A stretch of 64,000 bases of DNA from CAYPFY01 sp964410105 (lineage in GTDB: Bacteria > Bacteroidota > Ignavibacteria > UBA10030 > SZUA-254): the NCBI GenBank assembly GCA_964410105.1, contig CAYPFY010000010.1:1-64000 (forward strand). The letters run 5' to 3'. The position numbers and the translations under genes are program-made. Shown here one piece after another: positions 8,497 to 17,619 of the stretch; within the stretch, counting starts at the first letter, position 1, and each line of letters starts with the position of its first letter. The notes under the pieces were generated by a model that saw only the letters and a program-made list of their open reading frames with translations, was not told the origin of the DNA and did not search any database.

Positions 8497-9552
8497 TCAT
8501 TGCGCTGCCAAGAGTTCAAGTTTTCTCATTTTTCTTAACTGCTTCCATTTCGGTTTATTCCACAGGTCCCTGCGCCTCGCGTGGATATCGGAATTCCTCA
8601 AGAAAAGGCGCTTCCTGCCGTTCATGATATTCAGGATACGCAAAATGTGCCGATCTCGACCTTTGTTTATTCCAAATTCCTTGAAGAGTTCGTCAAGTTT
8701 AATAATGCTAAAATCAATAAGATCACCCTTGGTAGTGCGTCCGTGACGCCAGAAAATCAAATCATCTCTATAGGATTCATAGTCAGGAAATCGTGCGCCT
8801 TCTTGCTCAAATGCCTTTTGCCACCAAAGATCGGCATAGAATCCCGGCAACAAGGAGGCCTCACCAAGATCCTCATTCTTAAGTAGCTCTTTTAGCTCAC
8901 CTGCAATGCGGATAGCGAGGGGTTCTGTCAAGAACGGTCTTAGCACTCTGAAGCAATCAAGGATATCCGCCACCATAGCCGAACGCTTGAATCCTATCGG
9001 TGTGAGAGTTCCATCGGCGGTTCTGACGATCGGGGTGACCTCGACCATGTGTTTCAACTCGGCCCTCACTTGTGAAGACCTCTTCTTTAACGCGTAAACA
9101 ACACGAAATGCTTCCGCGCCAGGAGAAATATTTCGATCCACCTCCTGATGAGGCTGCCACATCAAGAATAGTGTCTCGAGCAACGCCTCTTGGGGAAGTG
9201 TCAGACCGTGGTGTCTATCGAGAGTGGCCACCATTCGCTGAAAGCGAGATATGGCTTTCTGGCTATCGGAGTCGGGTTTGCGCGAGCTCGATTTAGTCCG
9301 GCTTCTTGAGGATCCCAAATCGTAGTAAGCGCGCAGACTCCTTTCTTGCTGCTCCGCCTGAGTTCGTTCTTCAGCAGACTTGCGAGAATTATTTGCTGCT
9401 TTTGCCAGCCGCCGGATTCGGGCGAGAAGTCTCCGATTCTGTCTCTCGTGGAACTTTTTGTAAGCCTCGTTCTGTTTGCGGGCACCCCTTATTCTTGGAA
9501 GCTCATTGAGGCATTCCTTGTAGAGTTTCTCAAAAATTGAAGAGATGTGCAT
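8497..9552 (-). CDS. Protein of unknown family with coiled-coil N-terminus
   Basis: A 351-residue cytoplasmic-type protein with no signal peptide or membrane segment. Residues 1-75 are rich in Lys, Arg, Glu and Gln and look like a long helix or coiled coil. A Ser/Arg-rich linker (SSRSRTKSSSRK) follows near residue 80. The rest is mixed alpha/beta with aromatic clusters such as FYADLWWQKAFEQEG and a basic C-terminus. I recognise no catalytic motif and no family. No good Shine-Dalgarno precedes the ATG at 9552. It stands alone between two gene-free stretches, 480 bases downstream of the nuclease-like gene on the same strand. Position in the island suggests an accessory, possibly defence, role, with no direct evidence. 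Confidence 0.6.
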   Translation of the reverse strand: MHISSIFEKLYKECLNELPRIRGARKQNEAYKKFHERQNRRLLARIRRLAKAANNSRKSAEERTQAEQQERSLRAYYDLGSSRSRTKSSSRKPDSDSQKAISRFQRMVATLDRHHGLTLPQEALLETLFLMWQPHQEVDRNISPGAEAFRVVYALKKRSSQVRAELKHMVEVTPIVRTADGTLTPIGFKRSAMVADILDCFRVLRPFLTEPLAIRIAGELKELLKNEDLGEASLLPGFYADLWWQKAFEQEGARFPDYESYRDDLIFWRHGRTTKGDLIDFSIIKLDELFKEFGINKGRDRHILRILNIMNGRKRLFLRNSDIHARRRDLWNKPKWKQLRKMRKLELLAAQ

Positions 9553-10034
9553 GTTGATTGAAGCTCAGGTATGAGCACTGAAGGGTCTTAACTGCACATA
9601 ATGAAACCTGGCAAACAGAATGCACGCCGATCACCAGACCATGCTCTTTCGACACAGGTAATACCATAGTCGAGTCCTAGTCGCCTTTCTCGATAATCCA
9701 TCATCCAGAAAAGAGGATGTAAGCTCAAAGAATCGAGTTTATGTTGACAAATGGTTCGGCTCTGAGACTGTCGAATGGTGAACGCTGAATTCCAGAGTGC
9801 TTGGCTTTCGATCTCATCTTCACGGCTCGAGCGCCATAAGGTGTTCAGTCTGTTGAAAAGGGGGATTTTTTTGCAATGGACCGTGCTGCTATTTGTAACG
9901 CGATGCTGGAGGTAGATACCGTCTGGATTCACCACTTGGTGTTAAGCCTAGTGATACTCGACCTCGCGACGCAAATTTCTTTTTTTGCCCCGAGTAGGGG
10001 TATCGCGGAGATCTCAGGAACTCCAGTGGAATAC
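9553..10034. other. Gene-free stretch
   Basis: About 480 bases between two minus-strand island genes. A 115-codon minus-strand frame at 9588-9935 has no ribosome-binding site and no family-like composition, so I do not call it. No repeats or terminators were recognised. Confidence 0.4.
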
Positions 10035-10793
10035 CTATAATCGCCTGAATCCCGATCTCAGTGGTTCTTTAGACTCTAAGGGAAACCACGTGTGAGGGTT
10101 CAATTGCACAGAACTAGGGGAGCAGAATAGCGCTATATTGCCCACGAAGTAGGATGCCGTTAGATCCTCTAGGTTGTACGCGTACCAAGCGCTTCCGAAT
10201 GGATTTAGGCCTGGAGCATCTTCCCAGAATCTTAGAAACAATTTTTCACCCAACGAAATGAGATTAATTGCTCTCATCCTAACTCCGCCAGTCTTCTCGA
10301 CAAGTAAATCAAAAACTCGCTCTTGATCCTCGATTTCAGACTCGTAGGCAAATATCCCCGCTATGAAATTCTTGATTACGCGAAATCTTGGGTGGTTCGC
10401 TCTCGACCAACCTCTGTTGATGACATCCGATGCCAGTAGCATATTGTCTATGGCCTCGCCGAGCTTAGCAATCGTAGCTGTGCTCTTCACCTCGATAATG
10501 CCCTTGACTGCATCCGGGGTTAAGAATACAAGATCTCCATCCCTAAAAATGATTGGAGCATCCTTATCGAATATCAGGACGTCTATCTGCTTTGAACATG
10601 TCTGTGCGTTAATGACAAATCCTCTACCAATATCGACGGACGAAGGAAGATGTCTTCGCAAGACATTTCTCAGGACGGATTCCTTCCATTCACCGTCAGT
10701 CTGCCAGTGGGGATCCTCCATTAGGGTGCGAATCCTGTCCCGTAGAGAGTTCATTTCTCTGCTTAGGGATTTATGATATTGTATCATATCCAT
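10035..10793 (-). CDS. DUF6602-like PD-(D/E)XK nuclease-fold protein
   Basis: A 252-residue protein whose first half matches DUF6602, a restriction-endonuclease-like family. The order is a helical start, LRNVLRRHLP (41-50), IGRGFVIN (55-62), then the active-site pattern QIDVLIFD with Asp71 and GIIEVKST with Glu101 and Lys103. This Asp-(n)-Glu-x-Lys arrangement is the metal-binding core of PD-(D/E)XK nucleases. The second half is less distinctive. The ATG at 10793 has GGAG eight bases upstream. DUF6602 proteins are found in mobile and defence contexts; nuclease activity is inferred from the motif, not known. It lies in the same orientation as the unknown protein at 8497-9552 but 480 bases from it. 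Confidence 0.78.
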   Translation of the reverse strand: MDMIQYHKSLSREMNSLRDRIRTLMEDPHWQTDGEWKESVLRNVLRRHLPSSVDIGRGFVINAQTCSKQIDVLIFDKDAPIIFRDGDLVFLTPDAVKGIIEVKSTATIAKLGEAIDNMLLASDVINRGWSRANHPRFRVIKNFIAGIFAYESEIEDQERVFDLLVEKTGGVRMRAINLISLGEKLFLRFWEDAPGLNPFGSAWYAYNLEDLTASYFVGNIALFCSPSSVQLNPHTWFPLESKEPLRSGFRRL

Positions 10794-10887
10794 GCGAATA
10801 CTCCGATTTAGAAGGCCCTAACATCGTTCTCCAGCACGTTACCAGGATAGGAATGACTAGTAATATACAAAACTGCATGTCTTGCAG

Positions 10888-11163
10888 CTAACTGTCCTCG
10901 AGACCTATCAGGCTCTTCAAGTTCAAGAGCAGGAAATATAATCTCTCAGGAAACACTAGGGTGTTCCGGTCATCTGAAAGGGTTCTCAACCATGAGCGAG
11001 GAATCAATCCCTCATCTCCGTCACCTTCGCACCGGTCCCGGATGCGGTTGGGATGCCGCTGGCTGCGACCAAGCTTTTCGGCTGCCCCGACGCAGCCTAG
11101 TTCGCCTTCCACCGCGCGACTAAGAACCCCTAGACGTTCTGGTTCCATTGGAATCATTGCCAA
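10888..11163 (-). pseudogene. Remnant of an ISNCY-type transposase N-terminus
   Basis: The first 58 residues of this frame (ERLGVLSRAVEGELGC, VGAAEKLGRSQRHPNR, then GDEGLIPRSW) follow the helix-turn-helix start of ISNCY-family transposases, where the usual pattern is a repeated-helix domain with AAELLGLS-R and ending G-LVHRS-GRP. The glycine and arginine after this are degraded, and the following 33 residues no longer match. Nothing of the DDE catalytic domain is seen nearby. It is therefore a scar of an old insertion between the nuclease-like gene and the secreted gene set. Similarity is by pattern only. Confidence 0.5.
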
Positions 11164-11636
11164 TATCGCTCAGTTCGTGCCCGTACTGTCTGGTATCTGA
11201 CGTATGAGCCGTTTTGGCTGGCAAAGGGAGTGGGATCATAAGATGCTAAAAACCTAACACATCTAAAGAGCAATTACACTACGACTAGTAGCAGAGAGTC
11301 AAGCTCTTGACCTTTTATTTTCGATTCTTTATATTGGGCTGAGGTTAAACTCATTTACACTTTCCTACGTCAGGGGGCGCGGTTAACTTGCTACTCATTC
11401 TTTAGAGCTCTAGTGATCGTGGGGCGGCTTTGCCGAGAGGAGTTCGGTCATGGGAGACACGTCGGACAAGAATCTGGGGATTTCGTTTGCTTTACTACGC
11501 ATTGTCCAAATTCGTCGGAAATCAGTCGGATAGGATGGTGCAGTGGTGTATCTTTTGACGGAACACGATCGTCGGTTTGCATTGATAGGATCGCCAACGA
11601 TCTGAGTGCCGTTCCAAAATTAGGTAAGGCTAGTCC
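11164..11636. other. Gene-free stretch upstream of the secreted gene set
   Basis: About 470 bases. Short overlapping frames on both strands show no family signature. It must contain the promoter of the plus-strand set starting at 11742 (or 11637), but no convincing -35/-10 pair was identified. Confidence 0.35.
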
Positions 11637-11741
11637 ATGGATCAATTCGAAAGACTGGCATTTGGAGGATCAGACTACATCCAAGCAAATGACGTCCCTA
11701 CTCGCTTAGATCGAATCGATTCATCAAATCTCCATTTTTTA

Positions 11742-12977
11742 ATGCGGAACAGATCAGGAATTCGGGTAACGCAGCGTCCCCTTGTTTTCGGTTGGCCCGC
11801 AGCCATCCTTGTTGGAGTCATCTTGGCCTGCCTAGGTTGTCATCAGGAAGGTAATCCATACGATGTACCTCCCAAACCAGTTGAGATCACTTCGATTGTA
11901 GATGAAAACGGAAATGATCTTGGTAGGTTTCTCACGATCGGAGAGTACGCTAAGATAAACTATCGGTGGACTTCAGATCAATTTGAACCAACGACTCCAT
12001 TGTGGTACCTTATGAATAAGGATCATACATATACCTATGGAGTTCCTGAAGGAGTGAAAATCGCCGTAAATATATCGGACAGCCATAAGGAAGGCTACTT
12101 AGTCTGGAATGGCAGAATCTCCCCATATAGTCAGTATAAATCCCATAATCCCGATCCAGGTGCTTATGACATCCAAATTATCCTTGGTGATCTCGGTAGC
12201 GACTATTTTTATGTCAAATTGAGCCCGAGCTCGTGGGACGTGGATAACGATGGAATAAGCGACGCGACCGAACAAGAAAACAATAGCTCAACAACACCCG
12301 GGGGTCAGAATCCGATTATTGATCTCAATGGTACCGCTCAGTACGGGTGGTACAACTACACATCGTGGAATTTCCCACCGCTAATTCCTGAGACGACGCC
12401 TGGTGGCAACATTGAATACGTGAATCGCACTTCGCATGACTATTCAATCGCGCAGGGCACGGCCGCACAAGGCACATTATATAACGGGGTGCGACTTCCG
12501 TACAACGGCACAGGCTATTGGCATTACACAGGTTGTGATATACAGGGGACTGATAATTGGGCGACCCTGCCACTAATCAATCTTATTGAAGCGGTTGGCA
12601 GAGTTTGGCACGCGCGTTATCAAAACGGGCTTGATCCATATCCGAATATTACAGCGACTGATTTGAGCCATGCGAATGGAGGGCCTTGGCTTGGTACGAG
12701 TCCATCATGTCGCGGCCATCACCAGCATCAGAACGGAACCGAGGTTGACATAAGATTGGTTAGGACGACTAACAACACGGATCCGGTTGTCTACACAGAT
12801 CAGAATGGGAATTATAGCCGTTCTAGGACGCAACAGCTAATCGATATATTCTATGAACTTAGTCCTCTAGTCGCTGTGCTCAACAATGACAGGAACCTTG
12901 TCAACGTCCAGCCTAGTGAGGGCCACGACGACCATTTACACTTCTGGATCCCTGATCCAGATGGAATAGGAAATTAA
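11742..12977 (+). CDS. LAS-type (MepA/M74-like) zinc peptidase lipoprotein
   Basis: A 411-residue lipoprotein with a C-terminal metallopeptidase domain. From the ATG at 11742 there is a basic start, a hydrophobic stretch (FGWPAAILVGVILACLGC) and cysteines that fit a lipobox. Near residues 130-140 a DVDNDGISD calcium-binding motif occurs. The C-terminal domain has HQNGTEVD, exactly the H-x6-D zinc motif, preceded by SHANGGPWLG, and GHDDHLHFW supplies the HxH, the LAS arrangement of MepA and VanX-like enzymes that cut murein cross-links or D-amino-acid peptides. An upstream ATG at 11637 would add 35 residues ahead of the signal and is less likely. It is first of three plus-strand genes for exported proteins; the next follows after 19 bases. 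Substrate is unknown. Confidence 0.72.
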   Translation: MRNRSGIRVTQRPLVFGWPAAILVGVILACLGCHQEGNPYDVPPKPVEITSIVDENGNDLGRFLTIGEYAKINYRWTSDQFEPTTPLWYLMNKDHTYTYGVPEGVKIAVNISDSHKEGYLVWNGRISPYSQYKSHNPDPGAYDIQIILGDLGSDYFYVKLSPSSWDVDNDGISDATEQENNSSTTPGGQNPIIDLNGTAQYGWYNYTSWNFPPLIPETTPGGNIEYVNRTSHDYSIAQGTAAQGTLYNGVRLPYNGTGYWHYTGCDIQGTDNWATLPLINLIEAVGRVWHARYQNGLDPYPNITATDLSHANGGPWLGTSPSCRGHHQHQNGTEVDIRLVRTTNNTDPVVYTDQNGNYSRSRTQQLIDIFYELSPLVAVLNNDRNLVNVQPSEGHDDHLHFWIPDPDGIGN

Positions 12978-12996
12978 TCACATTGGAGGAGGAGCT

Positions 12997-13923
12997 ATGA
13001 AATTCATCAAAGTTCTACTTGTCGTGCTCCTTGTGGACCCGGTTTGGCTCCATAGCCAGGAAGTCGTTGCCACTACTCTCGAGCCAACATACGGAAAGAC
13101 TCTTTTTCTATGGTCCCCTTCTTCGACCAAAAAGATCTACGAACGGGCCGGGTGGATATTCAACAACTCACAGATCCACAATTCGCCGGACGGCAAATAC
13201 TTTGCAGCGTTGTTGACAGAGCCCGAATTCAGGAAAACAAGCAATGGCCTTTTTTTCTTGAACCATGAACTTCTCGTCTTTTCAAGGACTGGCGAGGTGA
13301 CTCTTTCGAGACCTCGAGTGCAAGCATATGATTGGTCGCCCGATGGCCATAAATTGGCTTGTATTATCGGGACAGATTACGAAGGTGAGGGTTTCGGGCC
13401 AGAATCGCTTATTGTCATTCGTATCGACGGCAGAACTGAATTATCTCGCAAATCCGAGAGCGACGAGGACATCTCGTGGGCGAACCACGACTCCATGATA
13501 TATACGACCGATATGGTGCATGTTTTCAGGGTCAATCCAAGAACGGGTGCTCGATCTGCGACGAAGTATAAGGGCATCTTTTTCTCACCCAATGGAAAAT
13601 ACTACTATAGCGCGAATTATGAAGGAGGGACATTCGGTGTTTACGAACGCACGACTAATAAGGAGGTTACTCCTTCTGGATATTACGATATGCCTTCTGT
13701 CGGCTATATTCGCTGGCTGCCCGGGGGAAGCTCTCTAGTGTTCGGCATAGGACTGCGCGAGAAAAAGGTCTACAATTGTGAATTGAAGAAAGTGACTCAG
13801 ACAGTTGAAGGCCAGATCTTGGGATACGATCGTTTGGGCCGATCATTCATGATACTCAAGGATAAAAAGTATTATCCCGGTGCTGCCGAGGGAAAAGTAG
13901 AGATGCTGAGGGTCCAGCAATAG
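12997..13923 (+). CDS. Secreted TolB/WD40-like beta-propeller protein
   Basis: A 308-residue protein with a signal peptide (MKFIKVLLVVLLVDPVWLHSQ). The body carries PD40/TolB-type blade repeats, seen as NSPDGKYFAALL, YDWSPDGHKLACI, FFSPNGKYYYS and RWLPGGSSLVFG. Such propellers usually bind partners in the periplasm or at the surface and are not catalytic. A strong AGGAGG lies just before the ATG. It is 19 bases downstream of the peptidase gene and 40 bases upstream of the giant secreted protein, so the three form an operon. No lipobox is evident. It may hold or present the peptidase or a surface ligand; that is inference. Confidence 0.75.
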   Translation: MKFIKVLLVVLLVDPVWLHSQEVVATTLEPTYGKTLFLWSPSSTKKIYERAGWIFNNSQIHNSPDGKYFAALLTEPEFRKTSNGLFFLNHELLVFSRTGEVTLSRPRVQAYDWSPDGHKLACIIGTDYEGEGFGPESLIVIRIDGRTELSRKSESDEDISWANHDSMIYTTDMVHVFRVNPRTGARSATKYKGIFFSPNGKYYYSANYEGGTFGVYERTTNKEVTPSGYYDMPSVGYIRWLPGGSSLVFGIGLREKKVYNCELKKVTQTVEGQILGYDRLGRSFMILKDKKYYPGAAEGKVEMLRVQQ

Positions 13924-13963
13924 TGATTCCCAGCCGTCCTGCCGGTATTTTGAGGAGAGAAAA

Positions 13964-16900
13964 ATGAAATTGTCCAAATTTAGGCCTCCGCGCTGGCTCG
14001 AGATGCTAAGCAGATCTGTCAGTCCCCACCTTTTCAAGGGTGGGATGCTGATCTTTGCCGTAGCCCTCAAAACATTTTCTCAGCTGCAGCCAATAATTCC
14101 GCTGGCCCCCCTACCCAATGACAGAGAGCAGATTCAGTGGACAATTGAAAACTTCGCAAGAGCCTTTACACGCAAAGATATAAATGCAGTCTCGGGAATG
14201 ATGACAAGCCTTCCAAATGTCGCCACTAGAAAGCCTATCGAGTCAATCGCAGATCAACAAATTGTTTCGCTGGAGCCGGGTGCAATGCGCTTGGCAGAAC
14301 GAGCAGCAACCGTTCATTGCAGATTCTTGAACTGTTTCGGGGCAGAAGTGTTTGAATCCGAGGTTTCGTTGGAAAAAGTGGGGTCTGATTGGTTCCTGAA
14401 AGAGACCCCTGAACTAATCGATGCAATTCAATCCATTGTCGGAGCTTCCGATCTTCGCCCGAAGGCCCTCAACTCAAGTGGACCGGGCGGCCTCGGGAGA
14501 CATGAGAGCCTCACTGCAGCAACTGTGAGATTGATACCCGAGATGTATGCTCCTATCCCTCACCCTCTGACTCCCACAACCGATGATCCGAGGTGTTTCG
14601 TCTTGAACTGGGCTTACACAATCACGAAGATCAACCGACAGCTCTTTGGATCGGGCGCGAGGCTTTCGTTGGGTGGTATCTTTAGAGGGGGAGATGAAGC
14701 CCAAGCGGTTGCGTTTGCCGTCGACCCTTCGTGGAACCGAATCATATTTGGCCAAGGTGGTAACAACGGGTGGTTGAAGTCCTTTGGAGACCACCAAAAT
14801 GAATTAGGGTTGGCGCACCCGGGAGGAATGTCTATCGATTTACATGACACGATCTACATCGCGGACTCTGATAATGGGCGGATTGTGAAGATTTGGTATG
14901 ATTTCAACAATCACGCTATGGGATGGTGGACAACGCTCAATGTCCCCGGGCTCATTCATCCGGTGGATCTAGCGATCGATCAAGTGGGGTATTTTAGCAA
15001 TCCGTCCGATCCCACGGCTCCTGCTAATGACCACATCTGGATCGCCGACGATTTTGGTGGAAGGCTCGTCGACATTCGCCGGAACGGGTCTATCGTCCAA
15101 ACTATCACAAACTATGTTGTGCCGGGTGGAGCTGGATACCTCCTCCGGCACCCATCAAAGGTTCAGACACAGGAAAATAACAGGATTGCACTTATTGACC
15201 GGGATCGAAACGCATTTGTTCTTGCCTTGCCTCCCGCGACGGGCAGCACAACAGCTCAAGCACTCAACTCGACCGAGTTCGATGCGACCACAAGTTCCCT
15301 GAGCTCCATCGGTCAGGATGCTAATGGGGAATGGTTGGTGGCCGACACCAAAATGGGGATGTATCATCACTTCACGGAGGATGGACAGTATATCGGATCA
15401 ATAAACGGCGTCACGGGCTCTACAAGCGCATTTAGTTCCCCGGTTACGGCTGCCAAATCTCCATGGGCCCAGATTGGTGCAAGCCCCGCGCGGAGTCTGT
15501 ATGTTTACACTGGCGATAAATGGGGTCCCGCCACCGGTCTCCGGGCCTTTCTTCCAGGGTCTAACGCGGTCGATTTGAGTGTCACTGATGACGGTTATAC
15601 AGGCTCATGTAATCTCAACGTAAATTTTTTGCTTACAAACAAATCTCATGTCACCGCGGAATACATCAATTCGGACACTGGCTATCCCTACGGAACCTTT
15701 TTCTCGGGTGTTCTTAAAGCGGGCCGTCAAACACTCCAATTCAGCAAGTATCTTCTGGAGGGGAGCAAGCAGTATAAGGTCAGATTGACAGTTACTCCAT
15801 ATTACTACGATCTCTATCCGATGCCGGGATTAAGCCATTCGGCGACCACTCTTTCTTTCTCAAGACCTGACTATTCCATGTCCCCGGGGTCTTTTTCAGC
15901 GAACATAACACCGGGAAGCCAAGGGAATTGTTTCCAATCCTACGGATCGCCCAGCTGGACAGCCAACCCGTCGTGCCCGGGCGGAAGATACCGTTATGAA
16001 TGGCATAGGTGTCTGTCAAATTGCGCAGCTGGAAACTGGGGGGATGTCGTCGGGACGGGCCAGACATATTCCTTCAATTATTGGGGCGGCTATTCGGATT
16101 ATGGCCTCAACACGTACTTTACTCTAAAGTGCACCGTTACCAATGACGTTCCGGGCGGACCTTCGTATGACACCTATTTTCAGAATTGTGCTCCCCCACC
16201 TCCTCCCAGCTGTCCGTTCGTCTACACGTGGGATGGTTCCCAATTCAGGGAGGACAACAACATCTTGCCCCAGAGTGAGTACCCTGAGAATGCAGGGATT
16301 GATGTAACGGATTACTACCGTCTCCTTAAGCCTCTGCAGGCGTCAAACGGTTCATATATATTGCACATCCGGGAATTCGAGCGTGAACGGTCGTCGTTCG
16401 ACCAGTTCCGACTTCTCGCCGTTGATCATCCACCGTCAACGAAGGTCGACGTGGCCCCTTCCACCGGAGATATCTACGAATACATTACTCCCTATGGTCT
16501 TAGAAGAGCCAGGCTTCGGGGAGACGATATAACCGGAAAACTGTCAGCGATGGATAGTAACTCGGTGACAGTTAATGCGGGTGATACGCTGCGTATCTCC
16601 ATTGACGTACCGATCAAACAAAACGCTTCCACGATCATGCAAACTTCGGGCGGCGGTGAAGGTGGGGGGGATGGCGTACCGAAGGTATACAAAATCGCCT
16701 ACGCAACAACTGTCTCGTCACTGAATAGTTCCGAGGAAGGCACATTTAGCTTTCGCCAACGTCCGACGCTTGTGTTCACGCCGATGACACTCGACAGCGC
16801 AAACTCGGTCAATCTGGTCTGGACCAGGAAGGCTCGTCTGGATTATTTCAATTATGGAGTGACGGTTCCAAGCCACTCGAAGCCCAAGGAGCTTTCACTG

Positions 16901-17410
16901 ACTTCGGCCAGGCATTCCGTGGCTGGAGATGTCACTATGAAGCTCGGCAGCTCCGACAGTGTTTACGCTTCGCTTAACCCCGGGGAGTATATTGAACTGA
17001 AATTCGACGCAATTGCTCCTCCTCCCGGAAATTTGAAGAGGACATTCATATTAGTATCAAGAGGCAAATACTCAAGGATAAGCGATTCCACCATCAGCTA
17101 CCCCAAAGCCGGAAATGTAACAGAAATTGTGGAGTACAAGCTGAACCCCACGTATCCAAATCCGTTTAACCCTGTCACTCATATCGCGTACCAGATGCCT
17201 GCGGATGCCCACACAACTGTGGCGATATATGATATGGTAGGAAGGGAAGTAACTCGACTCGTTGATGGCTGGTTGGCAAAGGGAAGCTACTCGGCTGAAT
17301 GGAACGCGGGAGACGCTGCGAGTGGCGTGTACATTTGCCGCTTCCTCGTTACGAGCGAGTATGGGAGGATTCTGTACAGTGACACAAAAAAGCTGGTGGT
17401 CATCAAATAA
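13964..17410 (+). CDS. Giant secreted NHL-propeller protein with T9SS type A sorting domain
   Basis: A 1148-residue exported protein. A hydrophobic segment near residues 26-40 serves as signal. Residues about 80-160 resemble an NTF2-like domain (IENFARAFTRKDINAVSGMM). About 240-500 carry NHL-type blades (GLAHPGGMSIDLHDTIYIAD, LIHPVDLAIDQ). A cysteine-containing Ig-like region ends at a proline run near 741, followed by CPFVYTWDGSQFREDN. The last 87 residues (YPNPFNPVTHIAYQMP, then VAIYDMVGREVTRLVDG) form a type A T9SS sorting domain that is cleaved on export across the outer membrane. GAGGAGAG precedes the ATG. Last gene of the secreted operon; likely surface-attached or released. Confidence 0.8.
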   Translation: MKLSKFRPPRWLEMLSRSVSPHLFKGGMLIFAVALKTFSQLQPIIPLAPLPNDREQIQWTIENFARAFTRKDINAVSGMMTSLPNVATRKPIESIADQQIVSLEPGAMRLAERAATVHCRFLNCFGAEVFESEVSLEKVGSDWFLKETPELIDAIQSIVGASDLRPKALNSSGPGGLGRHESLTAATVRLIPEMYAPIPHPLTPTTDDPRCFVLNWAYTITKINRQLFGSGARLSLGGIFRGGDEAQAVAFAVDPSWNRIIFGQGGNNGWLKSFGDHQNELGLAHPGGMSIDLHDTIYIADSDNGRIVKIWYDFNNHAMGWWTTLNVPGLIHPVDLAIDQVGYFSNPSDPTAPANDHIWIADDFGGRLVDIRRNGSIVQTITNYVVPGGAGYLLRHPSKVQTQENNRIALIDRDRNAFVLALPPATGSTTAQALNSTEFDATTSSLSSIGQDANGEWLVADTKMGMYHHFTEDGQYIGSINGVTGSTSAFSSPVTAAKSPWAQIGASPARSLYVYTGDKWGPATGLRAFLPGSNAVDLSVTDDGYTGSCNLNVNFLLTNKSHVTAEYINSDTGYPYGTFFSGVLKAGRQTLQFSKYLLEGSKQYKVRLTVTPYYYDLYPMPGLSHSATTLSFSRPDYSMSPGSFSANITPGSQGNCFQSYGSPSWTANPSCPGGRYRYEWHRCLSNCAAGNWGDVVGTGQTYSFNYWGGYSDYGLNTYFTLKCTVTNDVPGGPSYDTYFQNCAPPPPPSCPFVYTWDGSQFREDNNILPQSEYPENAGIDVTDYYRLLKPLQASNGSYILHIREFERERSSFDQFRLLAVDHPPSTKVDVAPSTGDIYEYITPYGLRRARLRGDDITGKLSAMDSNSVTVNAGDTLRISIDVPIKQNASTIMQTSGGGEGGGDGVPKVYKIAYATTVSSLNSSEEGTFSFRQRPTLVFTPMTLDSANSVNLVWTRKARLDYFNYGVTVPSHSKPKELSLTSARHSVAGDVTMKLGSSDSVYASLNPGEYIELKFDAIAPPPGNLKRTFILVSRGKYSRISDSTISYPKAGNVTEIVEYKLNPTYPNPFNPVTHIAYQMPADAHTTVAIYDMVGREVTRLVDGWLAKGSYSAEWNAGDAASGVYICRFLVTSEYGRILYSDTKKLVVIK

Positions 17411-17619
17411 TTTCAACCCACCAAACTAACTGGCTATCGAAAAACAGAAGTGAAGGGGTACTCAAGAACCGGGCCTCTTGTGGGATGGCCCGCCCTTAAC
17501 CCTTTCGAAGAAATTAGGAATCTAGCGTCGGCGATCGTATCCTGAAACTCCCCGTCCCCCCTATCCCCTCTATCCCCCAGGGAAAAGCTTTTACGTCCGG
17601 TATGAGGCTAACTCGGCCA

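Noticed and set aside
9588..9935. A 115-codon minus-strand frame between the unknown protein and the nuclease-like gene
   Set aside because: No ribosome-binding site and no family-like composition.
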